Notes under the pieces: model-generated
What the model was told of the DNA's origin: nothing
The model's input: only the letters and a program-made list of their open reading frames with translations
Databases searched by the model: none
Program-made: the position numbers and the translations under genes
Shown here: in pieces, positions 17,179 to 24,618 of the stretch
How positions within the stretch are numbered: the stretch's first letter is position 1
Layout of the letters: each line of letters starts with the position of its first letter
Virus record (IMG/VR): IMGVR_UViG_3300042549_007930
Span: 1 to 56,837 of that record
Strand: one strand, 5' to 3'
Length of the DNA stretch: 56,837 nucleotides
DNA from: a virus

Positions 17179-17541
17179 ATGACTAAAGCACCAAATAGAG
17201 GAAGACCAACTGAAAATGATACTCCAATACTTCAGTACACTCAGAATTTTAAAGAACATACAGGTGAAACATTTACTTGGAATTGGGACAAAACTCGATT
17301 CCCAAATGGACCATTAAGTGTTGAAATTAAAGACCCACAATGGAGCACTTTTGACAGATTAGAAAATAAATTAGCAGCATTATTATCTCAATATGAAGTA
17401 AAAGGTAGTGAGCGTAAAAAACGAATTACCAAAACTGATAAATTAGAAATAGAAGCATTAGAAAGTGAAATAAATGAAATATGGTATGGTTTCTATCCTG
17501 AAGACAGACCTAAAGTAAGAAAAAACGCTAAACGTAAATAA
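17179..17541 (+). CDS. Hypothetical basic protein
   Basis: 120 residues, basic at both ends (NRGRP near the N-terminus, RPKVRKNAKRK at the C-terminus), with a Trp/Phe-rich middle (FTWNWDKTRFPNGPLSVEI) and a helical second half. Nucleic-acid binding is possible from charge alone. No family recognised. The stop touches the next start (17542). Confidence 0.65.
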   Translation: MTKAPNRGRPTENDTPILQYTQNFKEHTGETFTWNWDKTRFPNGPLSVEIKDPQWSTFDRLENKLAALLSQYEVKGSERKKRITKTDKLEIEALESEINEIWYGFYPEDRPKVRKNAKRK

Positions 17542-17862
17542 ATGAAGGCTAAACAACTTAAATTCAAAAATTTAGATGAACTAATGGAGTTCAATGAAGA
17601 TCAAGTTCGTGACATACACCTTCATACTTTTAAATTCTTAAGACAAGAATGGAATAAAAATAAAAAGTTTAGTGATGTAGATCTTTTCAATGTAGATTTT
17701 GAAGACGATGATGAATTTGAAAATATAATTTTAACTATTCATTCTAATGAATGGATTAAAGCTTTAGAATTAGGGTTAGAATATTTTGTAGAACAAGAAG
17801 AATACGAGACATGTGCTCACATTAGAAATTTATTAATTAAAATTAAAACTAAAAAGAAATGA
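17542..17862 (+). CDS. UVR-like motif protein, paralogue of the gene at 14716
   Basis: 106 residues. The C-terminal third, EWIKALELGLEYFVEQEEY then ETCAHIRNLLIKIK, is the same module as in 14716-15024; the N-terminal two thirds are acidic and Phe-rich and differ. The E-E-Y-E-x-C-A-x-I-R-x-L motif resembles UVR hairpins of UvrB/McsA. It overlaps the next gene by 4 nt. Confidence 0.7.
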   Translation: MKAKQLKFKNLDELMEFNEDQVRDIHLHTFKFLRQEWNKNKKFSDVDLFNVDFEDDDEFENIILTIHSNEWIKALELGLEYFVEQEEYETCAHIRNLLIKIKTKKK

Positions 17863-18065
17863 GTTATTTTCAAGCAACAGTAGAAATCCTTGACATGAAT
17901 GAAAAAGGTAAACAATCAAAAAACAGAGAGTTATATTTAGTAGATGCTGTTTCGGTAACAGACGCAGAAGTTAAAGTAACAAAAATGTTTGAAGACGAAG
18001 GTTCACAAGTGGATTTTCAAGTAAAAAGTGTTAGAGAAACAAAGATTTTACAAGTAATTGAATAA
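17859..18065 (+). CDS. DUF4494-like protein
   Basis: 68 residues with RELYLVDAVSVTDAEVKVTKMFEDEG, matching the Y-L-V-D-A-x-S-x-T-(D/E)-A-E wording of DUF4494, a small family found mostly in Bacteroidetes and their phages. Function unknown; useful as a host-range hint. Coupled to the previous gene by an ATGA overlap. Confidence 0.7.
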   Translation: MSYFQATVEILDMNEKGKQSKNRELYLVDAVSVTDAEVKVTKMFEDEGSQVDFQVKSVRETKILQVIE

Positions 18066-18115
18066 AAGCTTTTTGAAGCACACCCCATCCTTAGATACGT
18101 ATATACGCCACAAAC

Positions 18116-18325
18116 ATGAATTACCTTTATAAACATAATGATAAATTGTATTTGGTACTTAGAAACATGCCCGAACATAATTTTAAAAATAAGGATGGGT
18201 CTTTTAACATGGAGGTTTTAAAGGCATGGCGCGATCATTTAGGTGGCGACCATGTCTTAAAACAAAATGATAGATTTTTAATAGTAGAAACAATACAAGA
18301 AATAGAATATGAAACAAGTAATTAG
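18116..18325 (+). CDS. Hypothetical small protein
   Basis: 69 residues (MNYLYKHNDKLYLVLRNMPEHNFKNKDG...), soluble, not recognised. The 50-nt leader holds a palindromic CGTATATACG near 18098 but no clean TTTGGCT at the usual distance. It overlaps the thioredoxin gene by 17 nt and so may be the first gene of that operon. Confidence 0.6.
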   Translation: MNYLYKHNDKLYLVLRNMPEHNFKNKDGSFNMEVLKAWRDHLGGDHVLKQNDRFLIVETIQEIEYETSN

Positions 18326-18560
18326 ATTTACAGCCACTTGGTGTGGTCCATGTAAAATGTATGCTCCAACATTTGAAAGAGTAGCCTCAGAAGTATCAGG
18401 AGTACAATTTAAAACAATTGATGTTGATTCAGGAGACCCATTAATAATGAAGTTAGGAATTAGAAACGTGCCAACAACAGTTATATTAGAAGGAGATAAA
18501 GTACTTCAAAAACAATCTGGGAATATGGGAGCGGAACAGTTGAAACAACTTATTGGATAA
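18309..18560 (+). CDS. Thioredoxin
   Basis: 83 residues, a compact thioredoxin fold. The redox motif is WCGPC at residues 11-15 (ATWCGPCKMYAPTF) and the cis-Pro is in RNVPTT. Length fits minimal phage thioredoxins. It forms an operon with a radical SAM enzyme 2 nt downstream. It could supply electrons to ribonucleotide reductase elsewhere on the phage or to the radical SAM system; the sequence does not decide. Confidence 0.9.
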   Translation: MKQVIRFTATWCGPCKMYAPTFERVASEVSGVQFKTIDVDSGDPLIMKLGIRNVPTTVILEGDKVLQKQSGNMGAEQLKQLIG

Positions 18561-18562
18561 AA

Positions 18563-19588
18563 ATGATTAAACAACAATTTGAAAAATATAAAATAAGTCA
18601 GATGCAATTAGACCCCTTTGGGGTCTGCAATGCTAAATGTTGGTTTTGCCCTGTTAAGTATAAAGGTAATCCTAAAGAGGGTAAAGAGGTTATGTCTATA
18701 GAATTGTTGGAGAAAATCATTGTTAATTTACTTGAGGAACGAGGTAGAGAAGATGGTTTAGTAAGTAAGAGTTTTAATGGGTTTTATACCGCCCATTATA
18801 ATGAAATACTATTATACCCTCATTTTGAAGAGATGTTAAAGTTATGTAAAAAATATAGATTACATACTTTAGTATTAACAAATGGGGTTCCAATGACTCC
18901 TGAAAAAACTGATTTGATAAAACAATACCCTGAAGTAATAACTGGAGTATGTTTTAATACACCTGCATTTGAAGCAGATGTATGGAGTAAACGTAGTGGA
19001 ATTAATATTAAACAATTTGATAAATTAATTAATAATATTAAATACGCTACTGAAAACTTACCTGATTTAGTTAGGGGAGGAGCTTTATCAATTCAAGTAA
19101 ATGGAGTAAATGAAAATTCATTCAGTGATAGAGGGGGTTGGTTAGATAAAGGTTTAGAGTTTCCAACTGACATTGATTTAGATCAATATAAAGGAGAATT
19201 AATTACTCAAGCTAATTTAGCTAGAGAAATGTTTCCGGGAGTTCAAGTGTATGAAGTACCTTCATTAATTGATAGAGCAGGTTTATTAGATAATATTATT
19301 ACTAATAAAGAGGCTATTAAGAGAAATTTACAAGGGTACAATGAAAATAAAAAAGTAATTGGTTGTGGAAATGGTATAGAGGTAGGAGGAAGACCTATAG
19401 GGTGGATACATATTAACGCAGCGGGTGATGCTTTCTTATGTTGTAATGATTATGATTTTGATTTTAAATTTGGTAACTTCAAAACACAAGAATTGAGAGA
19501 TTTTTGGGGTACAGAAGAACATATCAATTTAGTACAAAAGTCTTATGATACAATATGTAGAAATTGTGCATCTGCAATATTTGAATAA
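18563..19588 (+). CDS. Radical SAM/SPASM-like enzyme
   Basis: 341 residues. The [4Fe-4S] motif C-x3-C-x2-C is at Cys22, Cys26, Cys29 (FGVCNAKCWFC). Later TLVLTNGVPMT and VCFNTPAF fit the TIM-barrel strands. The C-terminal third has a second Cys set: IGCGNG, DAFLCCNDYDF, GNFKTQELRDFWGTEEH and ICRNCA, the pattern of SPASM/twitch domains that hold auxiliary clusters in peptide- and protein-modifying enzymes. The substrate is unknown. It lies between a thioredoxin and a Cys-rich protein. Confidence 0.85.
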   Translation: MIKQQFEKYKISQMQLDPFGVCNAKCWFCPVKYKGNPKEGKEVMSIELLEKIIVNLLEERGREDGLVSKSFNGFYTAHYNEILLYPHFEEMLKLCKKYRLHTLVLTNGVPMTPEKTDLIKQYPEVITGVCFNTPAFEADVWSKRSGINIKQFDKLINNIKYATENLPDLVRGGALSIQVNGVNENSFSDRGGWLDKGLEFPTDIDLDQYKGELITQANLAREMFPGVQVYEVPSLIDRAGLLDNIITNKEAIKRNLQGYNENKKVIGCGNGIEVGGRPIGWIHINAAGDAFLCCNDYDFDFKFGNFKTQELRDFWGTEEHINLVQKSYDTICRNCASAIFE

Positions 19589-19590
19589 TT

Positions 19591-19845
19591 ATGAATAAAA
19601 TACAAGAAATTTTTACAGCATGGGCAATATCATTTGACCCAAACCAAGCTCAATCTGATTTAGCAAGTGAGAGAATTCAAATTTGTAATGAATGTGAATT
19701 TAAAGCTACAATACCTATTATACATTGTAGTTTATGTGGTTGTGCCTTAAGAGCTAAGATTTTTACACCTCTTAAAGGAACAGAAGAAACACCTACTTGC
19801 CCTAAACATAAATGGAAAGAAGTAGAGGAGAAATACCTACCGTAG
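19591..19845 (+). CDS. Small zinc-ribbon protein
   Basis: 84 residues with ICNEC, HCSLCGC and a later TCPKHKW, giving C-x2-C ... C-x2-C-x-C ... C-x-x-H ligands for one or two zinc ions. Similar small proteins often follow radical SAM genes in marine phages (from general knowledge, not searched). It starts 2 nt after the radical SAM stop, so a partner role such as substrate or recruiter is possible. Confidence 0.7.
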   Translation: MNKIQEIFTAWAISFDPNQAQSDLASERIQICNECEFKATIPIIHCSLCGCALRAKIFTPLKGTEETPTCPKHKWKEVEEKYLP

Positions 19846-19851
19846 GAAATG

Positions 19852-19881
19852 TTTGGAAAACCAAAACGCATTTCGTATATT
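19852..19881 (+). promoter_or_regulatory. Host-type promoter
   Basis: TTTGGAA, 15 nt, CGTATATT; a small TTTGG-AAAA-CCAAA inverted repeat overlaps the -33 box. ATG 19901 follows. It argues against the upstream TTG at 19853 as a start. Confidence 0.8.
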
Positions 19882-19900
19882 AAAGCATAAATTTAAAAAT

Positions 19901-20125
19901 ATGAAAACAGTTATTAAAGTTTTAGCAATATTAATATTAGGGTTTGGGTTAGTACAATTAACTGACTTAGCACTCTATCTAATGAATAGACCTGATAGTT
20001 ACCTATTCAATATTGGGTTATTAATATTTGGAATATTGTTTGTAGCATTTGGCTATTTAGGATTGTATCTACTGAAGGTGTTAAAACCAGAGGATGAGGA
20101 AGAAAAAGAAGAAAATGAATTATAA
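19901..20125 (+). CDS. Two-helix membrane protein
   Basis: 74 residues from ATG 19901 (an earlier in-frame TTG at 19853 lies in the promoter). Two hydrophobic segments, about residues 3-25 (VIKVLAILILGFGLVQLTDL) and 35-60 (LFNIGLLIFGILFVAFGYLG), then a highly acidic tail of Glu/Asp/Lys. Likely an inner-membrane protein with the tail in the cytoplasm. It is followed 21 nt later by the SPFH gene, so the pair may act together at the membrane. Confidence 0.7.
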   Translation: MKTVIKVLAILILGFGLVQLTDLALYLMNRPDSYLFNIGLLIFGILFVAFGYLGLYLLKVLKPEDEEEKEENEL

Positions 20126-20146
20126 ATCAAATTTAAACAACAAGTT

Positions 20147-20974
20147 ATGAACAGAATTTTAGTAGCATTAGGTTTAGTCCTAACAATTTTTGCAATCACA
20201 ATGTCATGTGAAAACATTGACTCAGGTAACATTGGTATCAAAGTAAACAAGTTTGGTACGGGAAGAGGGGTAAGTGGAGTGACAGAATGTACAGGTACAG
20301 TCTTTTACAACCCAATCACAACAAACATTTTTGAATTCCCAATTAACATTAGGCATAAGGAATATACAGAAGAAGGATCGTTTGTAGTAAATAGTAAGGA
20401 TGGATCAGAGTTTCATGTGTCACCGATTGTAAACTATAGAATTAATCCTGATAAAGCCACTCAAATCTTTGCCAAATATAGAAAAGACTTAGATGGTATT
20501 GAGAATGGGTTCTTGAAAACAGCTGTAACAGAAGCATTCAGAATTGTCACAAATAGTTATACTGCTGATCAATTAATTTCAAGTAGAGAATCTTTTGATA
20601 ATAAAGTAAAAGCTACATTAAGGAAACAACTTGAACCTGAAGGATTTGTATTAGATCAGTTTACAACTAATTTAGAATATCCAACATCGTTTAAGAACGC
20701 TATTAACGCTAAAAATAATGCAGTACAAAAAGCATTAATGGCTGAAAATAGGGTTAAACAAGCAGAAGCTGAAGCTAAAATTAAAGTAGCAACTGCTGAA
20801 GGAGACGCACAAGCGACACTTACAAGAGCAAAAGCTGAAGCTGAAGCAAATGCTTTGAAACAAAGAACATTAACACCTCTATTAATTCAACAACAATGGA
20901 TTGAGAAATGGAGAGGAAATGTACCAACAACAACATTAGGTTCAGGTACAAATGTGATGTATGGTTTAAAGTAA
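20147..20974 (+). CDS. SPFH/band-7 (prohibitin-like) membrane protein
   Basis: 275 residues. An N-terminal hydrophobic segment ends at Cys21 (AITMSC, a weak lipobox). Then comes the SPFH core: IKVNKFGTGRGV, NPITTNIFEFPI, SKDGSEFHVSPIVNYRI, and the helical stretch KNAINAKNNAVQKALMAENRVKQAEAEAKIKVATAEGDAQA typical of prohibitins and HflK/C. Such proteins form membrane rings that hold proteases or organise lipid domains. Phage copies are known but their role is unclear. The small membrane gene upstream is a likely partner. Confidence 0.85.
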   Translation: MNRILVALGLVLTIFAITMSCENIDSGNIGIKVNKFGTGRGVSGVTECTGTVFYNPITTNIFEFPINIRHKEYTEEGSFVVNSKDGSEFHVSPIVNYRINPDKATQIFAKYRKDLDGIENGFLKTAVTEAFRIVTNSYTADQLISSRESFDNKVKATLRKQLEPEGFVLDQFTTNLEYPTSFKNAINAKNNAVQKALMAENRVKQAEAEAKIKVATAEGDAQATLTRAKAEAEANALKQRTLTPLLIQQQWIEKWRGNVPTTTLGSGTNVMYGLK

Positions 20975-20993
20975 AATTATATAAAATATGTTT

Positions 20994-21020
20994 AGAGGCT
21001 TGGATTTCCAAGCCTCTTTT
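20994..21020 (+). terminator. Hairpin with T-run, merged with a promoter
   Basis: 10-bp stem AGAGGCTTGG/CCAAGCCTCT around a 4-nt loop, followed by TTTT: a good rho-independent terminator for the SPFH gene. The promoter -33 box CTTGGAT sits at its apex. Confidence 0.8.
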
Positions 21021-21028
21021 CGTATATT
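20999..21028 (+). promoter_or_regulatory. Host-type promoter inside a terminator
   Basis: CTTGGAT, 15 nt, CGTATATT. The -33 box is at the top of the terminator stem. ATG 21053 follows. Confidence 0.75.
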
Positions 21029-21052
21029 AAAATATAATTAAAATGATAAATT

Positions 21053-22168
21053 ATGATGTTACCAATTTTATTTAAACGTTCAAATAGTAAAGAACATATC
21101 AACCAATGGCAAATTGAGGTTGAAGGAAGTAAATTTAGAACCACAACTGGGTTTGTAGGTATGAAGATGTTTACAGGTGATTGGACTGAATGTACTCCTA
21201 AAAATGTAGGTAAAAAGAATTCAACAACAGCTGAAGAACAAGCTTTATTTGAAGCTAATGCCCTTCATACTAAACGTAAAGATTTAGGTTATTGGGAAGA
21301 TATAAATGATTGTGATAAGAAAGTATTCTTTCAACCTATGTTAGCCCAAGACTATGATAAGAGAAAAGACAAAATTAAATTCCCAATCTTATCTCAACCT
21401 AAATTAGATGGTATCAGATGTATTATTAAATCAGATGGTATGTGGACAAGAAATGGTAAAGAGATTATTTCTGCGCCTCACATATATGAATATTTAAAAC
21501 ATATCTTTGATAATCAACCCGACTTAGTATTGGACGGTGAATTATATACTTCAGATAGAGATGTTGATTTTAATACTATTATTTCATGTGTTAGAAAAAC
21601 AAAACCAACACAAGCTGATTTAGAAATGTCAGCTAAATATATTGAGTTTTGGGCTTATGATTTATATGATGGTGAAGATTTAACATATGAAGATAGAAGA
21701 AATCTATTAAAAGAGTTAGAAAGTAGATATAATGTTTATTATCCTTTATACAGAGTAGTTACAACTTATCAATTGCCTGATGAAAAACATATTATGGAAC
21801 AACTTCAACATTACATTGAACAAGGTTTTGAAGGCCAAATATTAAGAGATCCAAACACTCCTTATGAAAATAAAAGATCAAATGGTTTATTAAAACATAA
21901 AACATTTTTTGATGAGGAGTTTGATATCATTGGTTACGCTGAGGGTGTAGGTAAATTTTCAGGTAAATTAGCAACTTTAAAAGTAGATGTTAATGGGGTT
22001 CAAGTTGATTGTACTATAAATGGTACAATGGGTTATTTAGAAGAATTATTTGAAATTAAAGATAATTTAATAGGTAAAAAAGCAACTGTTAAATATTTTG
22101 AAAAAACAACTGATAATTCATTACGTTTTCCAAAAGTGATTCAAATAGATAGAAACAGTTATGAGTAG
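21053..22168 (+). CDS. ATP-dependent DNA ligase
   Basis: 371 residues. The adenylation motif I is QPKLDGIR with Lys117 as the nucleotidyl acceptor; motif III is EFWAYDLYDG, motif IV EGFEGQILRD, and motif V GLLKHKTF. The OB-fold follows with GVGKFSGKLATLKV. Residues 1-85 (QWQIEVEGSKFRTTTGFVG, KKNSTTAEEQALFEA) look like a WGR-type DNA-contact domain. It seals nicks during phage replication or repair. ATG 21053 is chosen; the next codon is also ATG. Confidence 0.9.
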   Translation: MMLPILFKRSNSKEHINQWQIEVEGSKFRTTTGFVGMKMFTGDWTECTPKNVGKKNSTTAEEQALFEANALHTKRKDLGYWEDINDCDKKVFFQPMLAQDYDKRKDKIKFPILSQPKLDGIRCIIKSDGMWTRNGKEIISAPHIYEYLKHIFDNQPDLVLDGELYTSDRDVDFNTIISCVRKTKPTQADLEMSAKYIEFWAYDLYDGEDLTYEDRRNLLKELESRYNVYYPLYRVVTTYQLPDEKHIMEQLQHYIEQGFEGQILRDPNTPYENKRSNGLLKHKTFFDEEFDIIGYAEGVGKFSGKLATLKVDVNGVQVDCTINGTMGYLEELFEIKDNLIGKKATVKYFEKTTDNSLRFPKVIQIDRNSYE

Positions 22169-22367
22169 AAAACCTTATAAAAGATTTTATTGTGAAGATA
22201 CATCTCCTGTATTAAAATCAATAAGAAACGCTAAGAATCATGGTAAAATTAGGACAATAAATGATTTAACTTACGAGCAAATAGGAGATGATATGCTGTA
22301 TTGCTTTAAAACCTCTTGCGTTGTTAAACTTGGCTCTCTAGAATTGGATTCGTATATTAAGACATAA
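22161..22367 (+). CDS. Hypothetical small protein whose end overlaps a promoter
   Basis: 68 residues, basic N-terminus (MSRKPYKRFYCED), not recognised. It overlaps the ligase stop by 8 nt. Its last 13 codons run through the promoter at 22329-22358, so the C-terminus is either dispensable or the reading frame is fortuitous there. Confidence 0.5.
   Translation: MSRKPYKRFYCEDTSPVLKSIRNAKNHGKIRTINDLTYEQIGDDMLYCFKTSCVVKLGSLELDSYIKT
22329..22358 (+). promoter_or_regulatory. Host-type promoter inside the 3' end of a gene
   Basis: CTTGGCT, 15 nt, CGTATATT; ATG 22384 follows. Confidence 0.8.
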
Positions 22368-22383
22368 TTAAAATATAAAGATT

Positions 22384-22578
22384 ATGAGTAAAGAATTAAG
22401 TGAATTAAGTATAGATGAAATTAATAATAAATTAATTGAAAACTATAAAACTCAAGTTGAGATTTTAAAATCAATGGTGGCTGATAGAGATAAATTAATT
22501 TCTCTATATGAAAAACAATTATTAATTCAGGATAAACATATTGATGAAATTAATAAAATTATAAAATCAAATTTATAA
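22384..22578 (+). CDS. Small coiled-coil protein
   Basis: 64 residues, almost all helix-forming and charged, with heptad-like Leu/Ile spacing (LSIDEINNKLIENY, QVEILKSMVADRDKLISLYEKQL). Probably a short coiled coil for self-association. Function unknown. The next gene follows 4 nt later. Confidence 0.65.
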   Translation: MSKELSELSIDEINNKLIENYKTQVEILKSMVADRDKLISLYEKQLLIQDKHIDEINKIIKSNL

Positions 22579-22582
22579 TAAG

Positions 22583-22861
22583 GTGGAGAAAACAGGTAAT
22601 CTTGAAAAACTAACTTATGACTTTAATACAGCCGCTAATCTAGAAATTTGGATGCCAAATCTAGATGGGTGGTATAGAGTCACAAGTAGAGAATTCAGAA
22701 GTTTTAATGGTAAGAGAAGAATTAATGGGGAAGAATATAAAGGTGTTGTATTCCATTATGGAACTAATAAAAGAGCTAACAAGTCATTAGTAGAGGCTAA
22801 TAAAATAGCGAGCCATAATTACAAAAGTGTTAGGAGACCCGGAGATCAATTAGTATATTAA
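22583..22861 (+). CDS. Hypothetical protein, GTG start
   Basis: 92 residues from GTG 22583, soluble, Trp/Arg-rich (LEIWMPNLDGWYRVTSREFRSFNGKRRINGEEY). Family not recognised. The GTG start is supported by the tight 4-nt spacing to the previous stop. Confidence 0.6.
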   Translation: MEKTGNLEKLTYDFNTAANLEIWMPNLDGWYRVTSREFRSFNGKRRINGEEYKGVVFHYGTNKRANKSLVEANKIASHNYKSVRRPGDQLVY

Positions 22862-22884
22862 ATTAAATAAAAAAATAAATATAA

Positions 22885-23088
22885 ATGGAGAAATTAGGAG
22901 TATTTTTTGCCGCTATTGGTATGATAATAGTAATAGCTGTGTTAATGGCTTGGCCTACACAATGGCTTTGGAATAATGCTTTAATAGGGGCTATTGATGG
23001 TTTAAATCCAATTGGGTTTTGGCAGGCGTTAGGTATTAATGTATTATGTGGTATTTTATTTAGAAACTCAACAACAAATTCAAAATAA
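22885..23088 (+). CDS. Small membrane protein
   Basis: 67 residues with a strong hydrophobic helix at about residues 5-25 (GVFFAAIGMIIVIAVLMAWP) and a second amphipathic segment (NPIGFWQALGINVLCGILF). Likely spans the membrane once or twice. Its TAA overlaps the next ATG (TAATG), showing coupled translation. Confidence 0.7.
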   Translation: MEKLGVFFAAIGMIIVIAVLMAWPTQWLWNNALIGAIDGLNPIGFWQALGINVLCGILFRNSTTNSK

Positions 23089-23264
23089 TGAGTTATTATC
23101 AAGTTATATTAAAATCAGGAAAGACACACCCGTCTCTTTATAAAACTATTCCTAATGCTATTAAAAATGTAGGGGTAGAGAATATAAAGGAGATTAAAGA
23201 AATTAGATCGGAATTAGTAGATGCTAAATACGAAGAACCAACAGGAACATTAAACATAGAATAA
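23088..23264 (+). CDS. Hypothetical 58-residue protein
   Basis: ATG 23088 in the TAATG junction; the protein begins MSYYQVILKSGKTHPS and continues with a helical, Lys/Glu-rich half (NIKEIKEIRSELVDA). Not recognised; its opening resembles that of the DUF4494-like protein at 17859 (MSYFQATVEI) only weakly. Confidence 0.6.
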   Translation: MSYYQVILKSGKTHPSLYKTIPNAIKNVGVENIKEIKEIRSELVDAKYEEPTGTLNIE

Positions 23265-23265
23265 T

Positions 23266-23406
23266 ATGAGCAAAAACAGCGCTAAAACAAACTACGAACA
23301 ATTGATTCAGTGGTTACCAACATTAGGACAACCTAAAGTGAAAAAAGAACAACAGTCAACTAAATTTAGTAAAGCTGACCATTACAAGAGTAAAGGGGTT
23401 AAATAA
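23266..23406 (+). CDS. Hypothetical 46-residue protein
   Basis: ATG 23266, 1 nt after the previous stop. Short basic protein with NYEQLIQWLPTLGQPKVKK in the middle and a Lys-rich end. It is the last gene of the 22384-23406 operon, judged by the promoter that follows. Confidence 0.55.
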   Translation: MSKNSAKTNYEQLIQWLPTLGQPKVKKEQQSTKFSKADHYKSKGVK

Positions 23407-23407
23407 G

Positions 23408-23437
23408 TTTTGCTTTCCAAATATCTTTTCATATATT
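23408..23437 (+). promoter_or_regulatory. Host-type promoter, CATATATT variant
   Basis: TTTTGCT, 15 nt, CATATATT; starts 1 nt after the stop at 23406. ATG 23457 follows. Confidence 0.65.
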
Positions 23438-23456
23438 TAGGTATAAATTAAATGAA

Positions 23457-23630
23457 ATGAAAACTGTACAATTTACCTTACAAGAAAGATGGGCTGCTTC
23501 AAAGCATATGGTTCAAAAATCTAAAAAAACTTACACTAGAAAAGATAAACATAAAAACAAGGACCTTAAAGGTCCTTCTTTTATTGTAATGTTTGGCTCT
23601 CCGGGGTATACTTCGTATATTAAAATATAA
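23457..23630 (+). CDS. Small basic protein whose frame runs through a terminator and promoter
   Basis: 57 residues. The first 35 are strongly basic (ERWAASKHMVQKSKK, TYTRKDKHKNK) and could bind nucleic acid. After residue 35 the frame crosses the hairpin at 23559-23577 and the promoter at 23592-23621, ending only at 23630. The N-terminal part looks like a real protein; the tail looks like non-coding DNA that has stayed open. An alternative is loss of an original stop. Confidence 0.5.
   Translation: MKTVQFTLQERWAASKHMVQKSKKTYTRKDKHKNKDLKGPSFIVMFGSPGYTSYIKI
23559..23582 (+). terminator. Rho-independent terminator
   Basis: AAGGACC-TTAAA-GGTCCTT (7-bp stem, 5-nt loop) followed by CTTTT. Confidence 0.8.
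23592..23621 (+). promoter_or_regulatory. Host-type promoter
   Basis: TTTGGCT, 15 nt, CGTATATT; 34 nt from the -7 box start to ATG 23648. Confidence 0.85.
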
Positions 23631-23647
23631 TTAAAAAGATAAAGGTT

Positions 23648-23809
23648 ATGAAAGAAGCGCATTTACAATTAGCTAAACAGTTAATAGAATTAAAACATTT
23701 AAGAGAGGATGTTAAAGTAGCTTATATTGATTTTGAAGATGGATCAGGAAAAAGTTTTATATTTAGTACTACAGTTAATCCTAATCATAAAATTCATATT
23801 AGATTATAA
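23648..23809 (+). CDS. Hypothetical 53-residue protein
   Basis: Starts MKEAHLQLAKQLIELKHL (helix), then a beta-like DVKVAYIDFEDGSGKSFIF. Not recognised. Monocistronic between two promoters; the stop is 8 nt before the next -33 box. Confidence 0.6.
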   Translation: MKEAHLQLAKQLIELKHLREDVKVAYIDFEDGSGKSFIFSTTVNPNHKIHIRL

Positions 23810-23817
23810 AAGTAAAG

Positions 23818-23847
23818 TTTGGCTCCCCTAAATTAATTTCGTATATT
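23818..23847 (+). promoter_or_regulatory. Host-type promoter
   Basis: TTTGGCT, 15 nt, CGTATATT; ATG 23879 follows after a longer leader (39 nt). Confidence 0.85.
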
Positions 23848-23878
23848 AAATCATATTAATAATTAAAAATAAAATGTT

Positions 23879-24616
23879 ATGACAAATCAAGAAACACAAT
23901 TAGAATTAGATTTCGGAATGTTAACAGTTGCTCAACAAGAGCGTGTTGATTCATTTATTCAAAACCAAAAAAATATTATTCAAAATAATATTAAAAATAG
24001 TAATGCTATTGAAACATTATTAAATGAAGGTGGTTTTATTAAAGGTGTTGATTATGAAAACACTATTAAAACTAAAGTTGTAACAGAAGAAAAAGAATTT
24101 TATTGTGATGGTAATTTTAAAACTGATATTACTTATGAAACAGTAGAAGGTAGTATTTCAATTTTATATAAAAAATATGATCCTAGAGAAAATAAAATTG
24201 TAACTCAAAGAGGTTATATTTCAAAAAATTCTGATAAACTTGAATGTAGTTGTATTACTTCACAATATAGAGCTTACAAACCGAAATCATTATATGAAAA
24301 ACTTGTAGAAAGTAATAGTAAAGCTCAAAATGAGTTTGATAGTGATAATCGTGAAAGATTAATTGTAAAATATACTGTTAACAAATACAAAAATTTATTT
24401 CCAAAAGCTGAAGTTACAGTAGGTAGAGATTACTATAAAAATTATAGAAGTAATTATATTGAATTTCCAATTGTAATGGTTAAATTTGAAAGTGGTTCAT
24501 ACATTAGCTTCAGAATGGGTTATATAATTGATGAAGAAGTGGTTTATAAAAAACATGATGCAGTTGCTTCTCAATTAAGTGCTATTGAATTATTAAATAT
24601 TTTTAATCAACAATAA
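23879..24616 (+). CDS. Hypothetical protein, 245 residues
   Basis: Larger than most of its neighbours. The N-terminal 50 residues are helical and Asn/Gln-rich (QQERVDSFIQNQKNIIQNN). The rest is beta-rich with many Tyr/Lys residues and a C-x-C pair (KLECSCITS). No nuclease, kinase or membrane motif is visible. Monocistronic with its own promoter. Not recognised. Confidence 0.7.
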   Translation: MTNQETQLELDFGMLTVAQQERVDSFIQNQKNIIQNNIKNSNAIETLLNEGGFIKGVDYENTIKTKVVTEEKEFYCDGNFKTDITYETVEGSISILYKKYDPRENKIVTQRGYISKNSDKLECSCITSQYRAYKPKSLYEKLVESNSKAQNEFDSDNRERLIVKYTVNKYKNLFPKAEVTVGRDYYKNYRSNYIEFPIVMVKFESGSYISFRMGYIIDEEVVYKKHDAVASQLSAIELLNIFNQQ

Positions 24617-24618
24617 AG

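Noticed and set aside
19677-19871. Minus-strand frame of 64 codons
   Set aside because: Shadow of the zinc-ribbon gene.
19853-19900. TTG-initiated N-terminal extension of the membrane protein
   Set aside because: The extension is the promoter itself (TTTGGAA ... CGTATATT); ATG 19901 has the proper leader.
20053-21011. Minus-strand frames at 20053-20250 and 20820-21011
   Set aside because: Antisense to membrane and SPFH genes; Ser/Leu runs mirror Glu/Lys and Gln codons of the real genes.
22863-23102. Minus-strand frame of 79 codons
   Set aside because: Antisense to the small membrane protein; the sense gene has coupled neighbours on both sides.
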